From Tannerella sp. (GTDB taxonomy: Bacteria > Bacteroidota > Bacteroidia > Bacteroidales > Tannerellaceae), in assembly GCA_031283785.1 (NCBI GenBank), contig JAITBC010000161.1, forward strand, positions 1-7,025: 7,025 nt of DNA, given 5' to 3'. Made by a program: the position numbers and the translations under genes. How positions within the stretch are numbered: the stretch's first letter is position 1; the number at the start of each line of letters is the position of its first letter. The notes under the pieces were generated by a model that made no database searches, was not told the origin of the DNA, and saw only the letters and a list, made by a program, of their open reading frames with translations. Shown one piece after another: positions 6,440-7,025 of this stretch.

Positions 6440-6517
6440 ATGGGCAAAGACAGTCAAAAACATTTAGTCGGTCAGCCGATATTCAAACAAATCATCCTTC
6501 AACTCTGGCGGCATTAA
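6440..6517 (+). pseudogene. N-terminal fragment of IS4-like transposase
   Basis: ATG at 6440 reads MGKDSQKHLVGQPIFKQIIL then QLWRH and stops at 6515-6517, only 25 codons. The GQPIF(K/S)Q-I-L pattern directly after a short polar start is what I recall from the N-terminal domain of IS4-family transposases in Bacteroidota, which are about 370-400 residues long. The sequence after QLW does not continue in any frame I recognise, and no DDE motifs are present. This is therefore a 5' remnant of an insertion sequence with its left end near 6342-6356. It keeps its own candidate promoter and fold-back repeat. The assignment rests on a short motif. Confidence 0.5.
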
Positions 6518-6671
6518 TACGCATCCATTTGATAAGTCATTTGGATTTGTATTGGGTAGCAACCCAGGGACGGCGAGCGTATGCCAAACGGACAGTGAGT
6601 AAAAACAAAAGTCCTGCATCCATACAATTGGCGTTTTTTTAGGGGAGGCAGGGCTTTCCTCTATAAATCCT
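6518..6671. other. Gene-free stretch, unrecognised
   Basis: All frames contain stops or read as unlike protein; an open plus-strand frame of 77 codons across 6409-6642 ignores the recognisable transposase start and has no family character. A T7 run at 6634-6640 has no convincing hairpin before it. This is probably decayed insertion-sequence DNA. Confidence 0.4.
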
Positions 6672-6872
6672 CTATACAGTCAGGCCGAAATGACATCTTT
6701 TATATCGCAGGGCATGATCGCCAATAAACTGACGTCCGCATGTTTTACACAAACAATTCTGCTTTTTCGATATTTTTCTGCCGTTTTTCTTTATCTTTGT
6801 ACTCCGGCAATCGGAACAATGGAGTGTGATTGTTATTTTGCAAAAAATACGCCGTTTCCGCCTGATTGCCAT
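6672..6872 (-). pseudogene. IS1-family transposase fragment (InsA-like zinc ribbon)
   Basis: The minus strand encodes 66 residues from the ATG at 6872. Core motifs are HCSDCRSTKIKKNGRK (C-x2-C knuckle), KQNCLCKTCGRQF (second C-x2-C) and IGDHALRYKRCH. This is the N-terminal zinc-ribbon DNA-binding domain of IS1-type transposases, in a version I associate with Bacteroidota (typical form ..KNGKKxxxKQNYLCKxCGRQFIGDHAL.YKGCHS..). The frame stops at 6672-6674, right after FGLTV. The helix-turn-helix part and the catalytic InsB DDE domain are absent downstream. The initial MAIRRKRRIF is unusual; the domain may really begin near KITITLHC. It is a dead remnant pointing away from the beta-helix gene at 6912. 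Confidence 0.65.
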
Positions 6873-6911
6873 TTTTCTATGATAACATACTTTTTAAATC
6901 ACTACCAAAAG

Positions 6912-7025
6912 ATGAACAGGTATTATTTAATGATTTTAGCGTTTCTCCTTCTGTGCAGCCGGCCGGGGATGGGACAGTCGCTTTACGTGTCGCCGGCCGG
7001 TAACGATGCGAATCCCGGCACACGG
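6912..7025 (+). CDS. Start of a second secreted GH141-like beta-helix protein (3' end outside window)
   Basis: ATG at 6912 opens a frame that runs off the window after 38 codons. Residues 1 to about 21 form a signal peptide (MNRYY, then hydrophobic LMILAFLLLC, then SRPGMG). The mature start SLYVSPAGNDANPGTR aligns with TFFVAVSGDDDAPGTR of the 701-residue protein encoded at 1432-3537, with the same G-x-D-x-x-PGTR pattern. Another enzyme of the same type, or a relative with the same N-terminal beta-helix cap, is therefore likely. The Cys at residue 15 follows LLL rather than a small residue, so a lipobox is poor. No strong ribosome-binding site is visible; the leader is A-rich. Its upstream DNA is insertion-sequence debris, so its native promoter may have been replaced. 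Confidence 0.7.
   Translation, partial: MNRYYLMILAFLLLCSRPGMGQSLYVSPAGNDANPGTR

Larger units (their letters stand above)
6344..6475. repeat. 13-bp perfect inverted repeat around IS4-like start
   Basis: CTGACCGACTAAA (6344-6356) and TTTAGTCGGTCAG (6463-6475) are exact reverse complements, 106 bp apart. The right arm lies inside the transposase-like start (codons for LVGQ). In RNA read through from the left, the pairing would enclose the start codon at 6440. Confidence 0.85.

Noticed and set aside
6344..6475. Small non-autonomous element (MITE) with 13-bp terminal repeats
   Set aside because: No target-site duplication is seen on either side, and the right arm lies within a transposase-like reading frame that continues past it. 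Not fully excluded.
6409..6642. 77-codon plus-strand ORF
   Set aside because: It overlaps the better-supported transposase start in another frame and has no family character or start signal.
6792..6799. TATCTTTG as a -7 box for the beta-helix gene at 6912
   Set aside because: It matches TAnnTTTG, but no TTTG is found 19-21 nt upstream, and it lies within the opposite-strand IS1 coding remnant, so chance is likely.

Overview
The window looks like part of a Bacteroidota (Bacteroidales-type) chromosome. The evidence is a SusD/RagB-type outer-membrane glycan-binding lipoprotein (truncated here), a large secreted beta-helix enzyme of the GH141 type, an HU-like DNA-binding protein with a C-terminal DUF4469-type domain, weak Shine-Dalgarno sequences with A-rich leaders, and good matches to the Bacteroidetes promoter (TTTG, about 21 nt, TAnnTTTG).

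Layout. Positions 2-79 hold the last 25 codons of an unrecognised gene. From about 105 to 1319 lies the C-terminal two thirds of a SusD homologue whose signal peptide and N-terminal part are missing, so the 66-115 region is probably a rearrangement junction. A hairpin with a 16-bp duplicated arm follows, then an intact 701-residue secreted GH141-like beta-helix protein (1432-3537). The first codons of a second protein of this type, with its own signal peptide, begin at 6912 and run off the window. These parts fit a polysaccharide-utilisation locus: SusD-type proteins capture glycan at the cell surface and the beta-helix enzymes cleave it in the periplasm or at the surface.

Between the two beta-helix genes (3538-6911) is a patchwork. 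It holds two minus-strand coding remnants (3538-3690 and 3769-3962), a well-formed promoter (4031-4063) leading into a broken gene, and a pseudogene (4128-5320) that joins the front of one gene to the back of a distant homologue in a different frame. It also holds one intact gene, HU/DUF4469 (5400-6131), an array of 23-bp-spaced palindromes (6169-6269), and a zone of transposon debris (about 6315-6872). The debris consists of a clipped gene start, an IS4-like transposase start with a 13-bp fold-back repeat, and an IS1-type zinc-ribbon fragment on the minus strand. From about 4290 to 6130, and in the minus-strand remnant at 3540-3690, codons end mostly in G or C. The SusD and beta-helix genes lack this bias, which suggests different origins.

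I see no complete, clearly new multi-gene system. The least explained signals are the palindrome array next to a DNA-binding protein gene, the fold-back structure at the IS4-like start, and the two-gene hybrid pseudogene.
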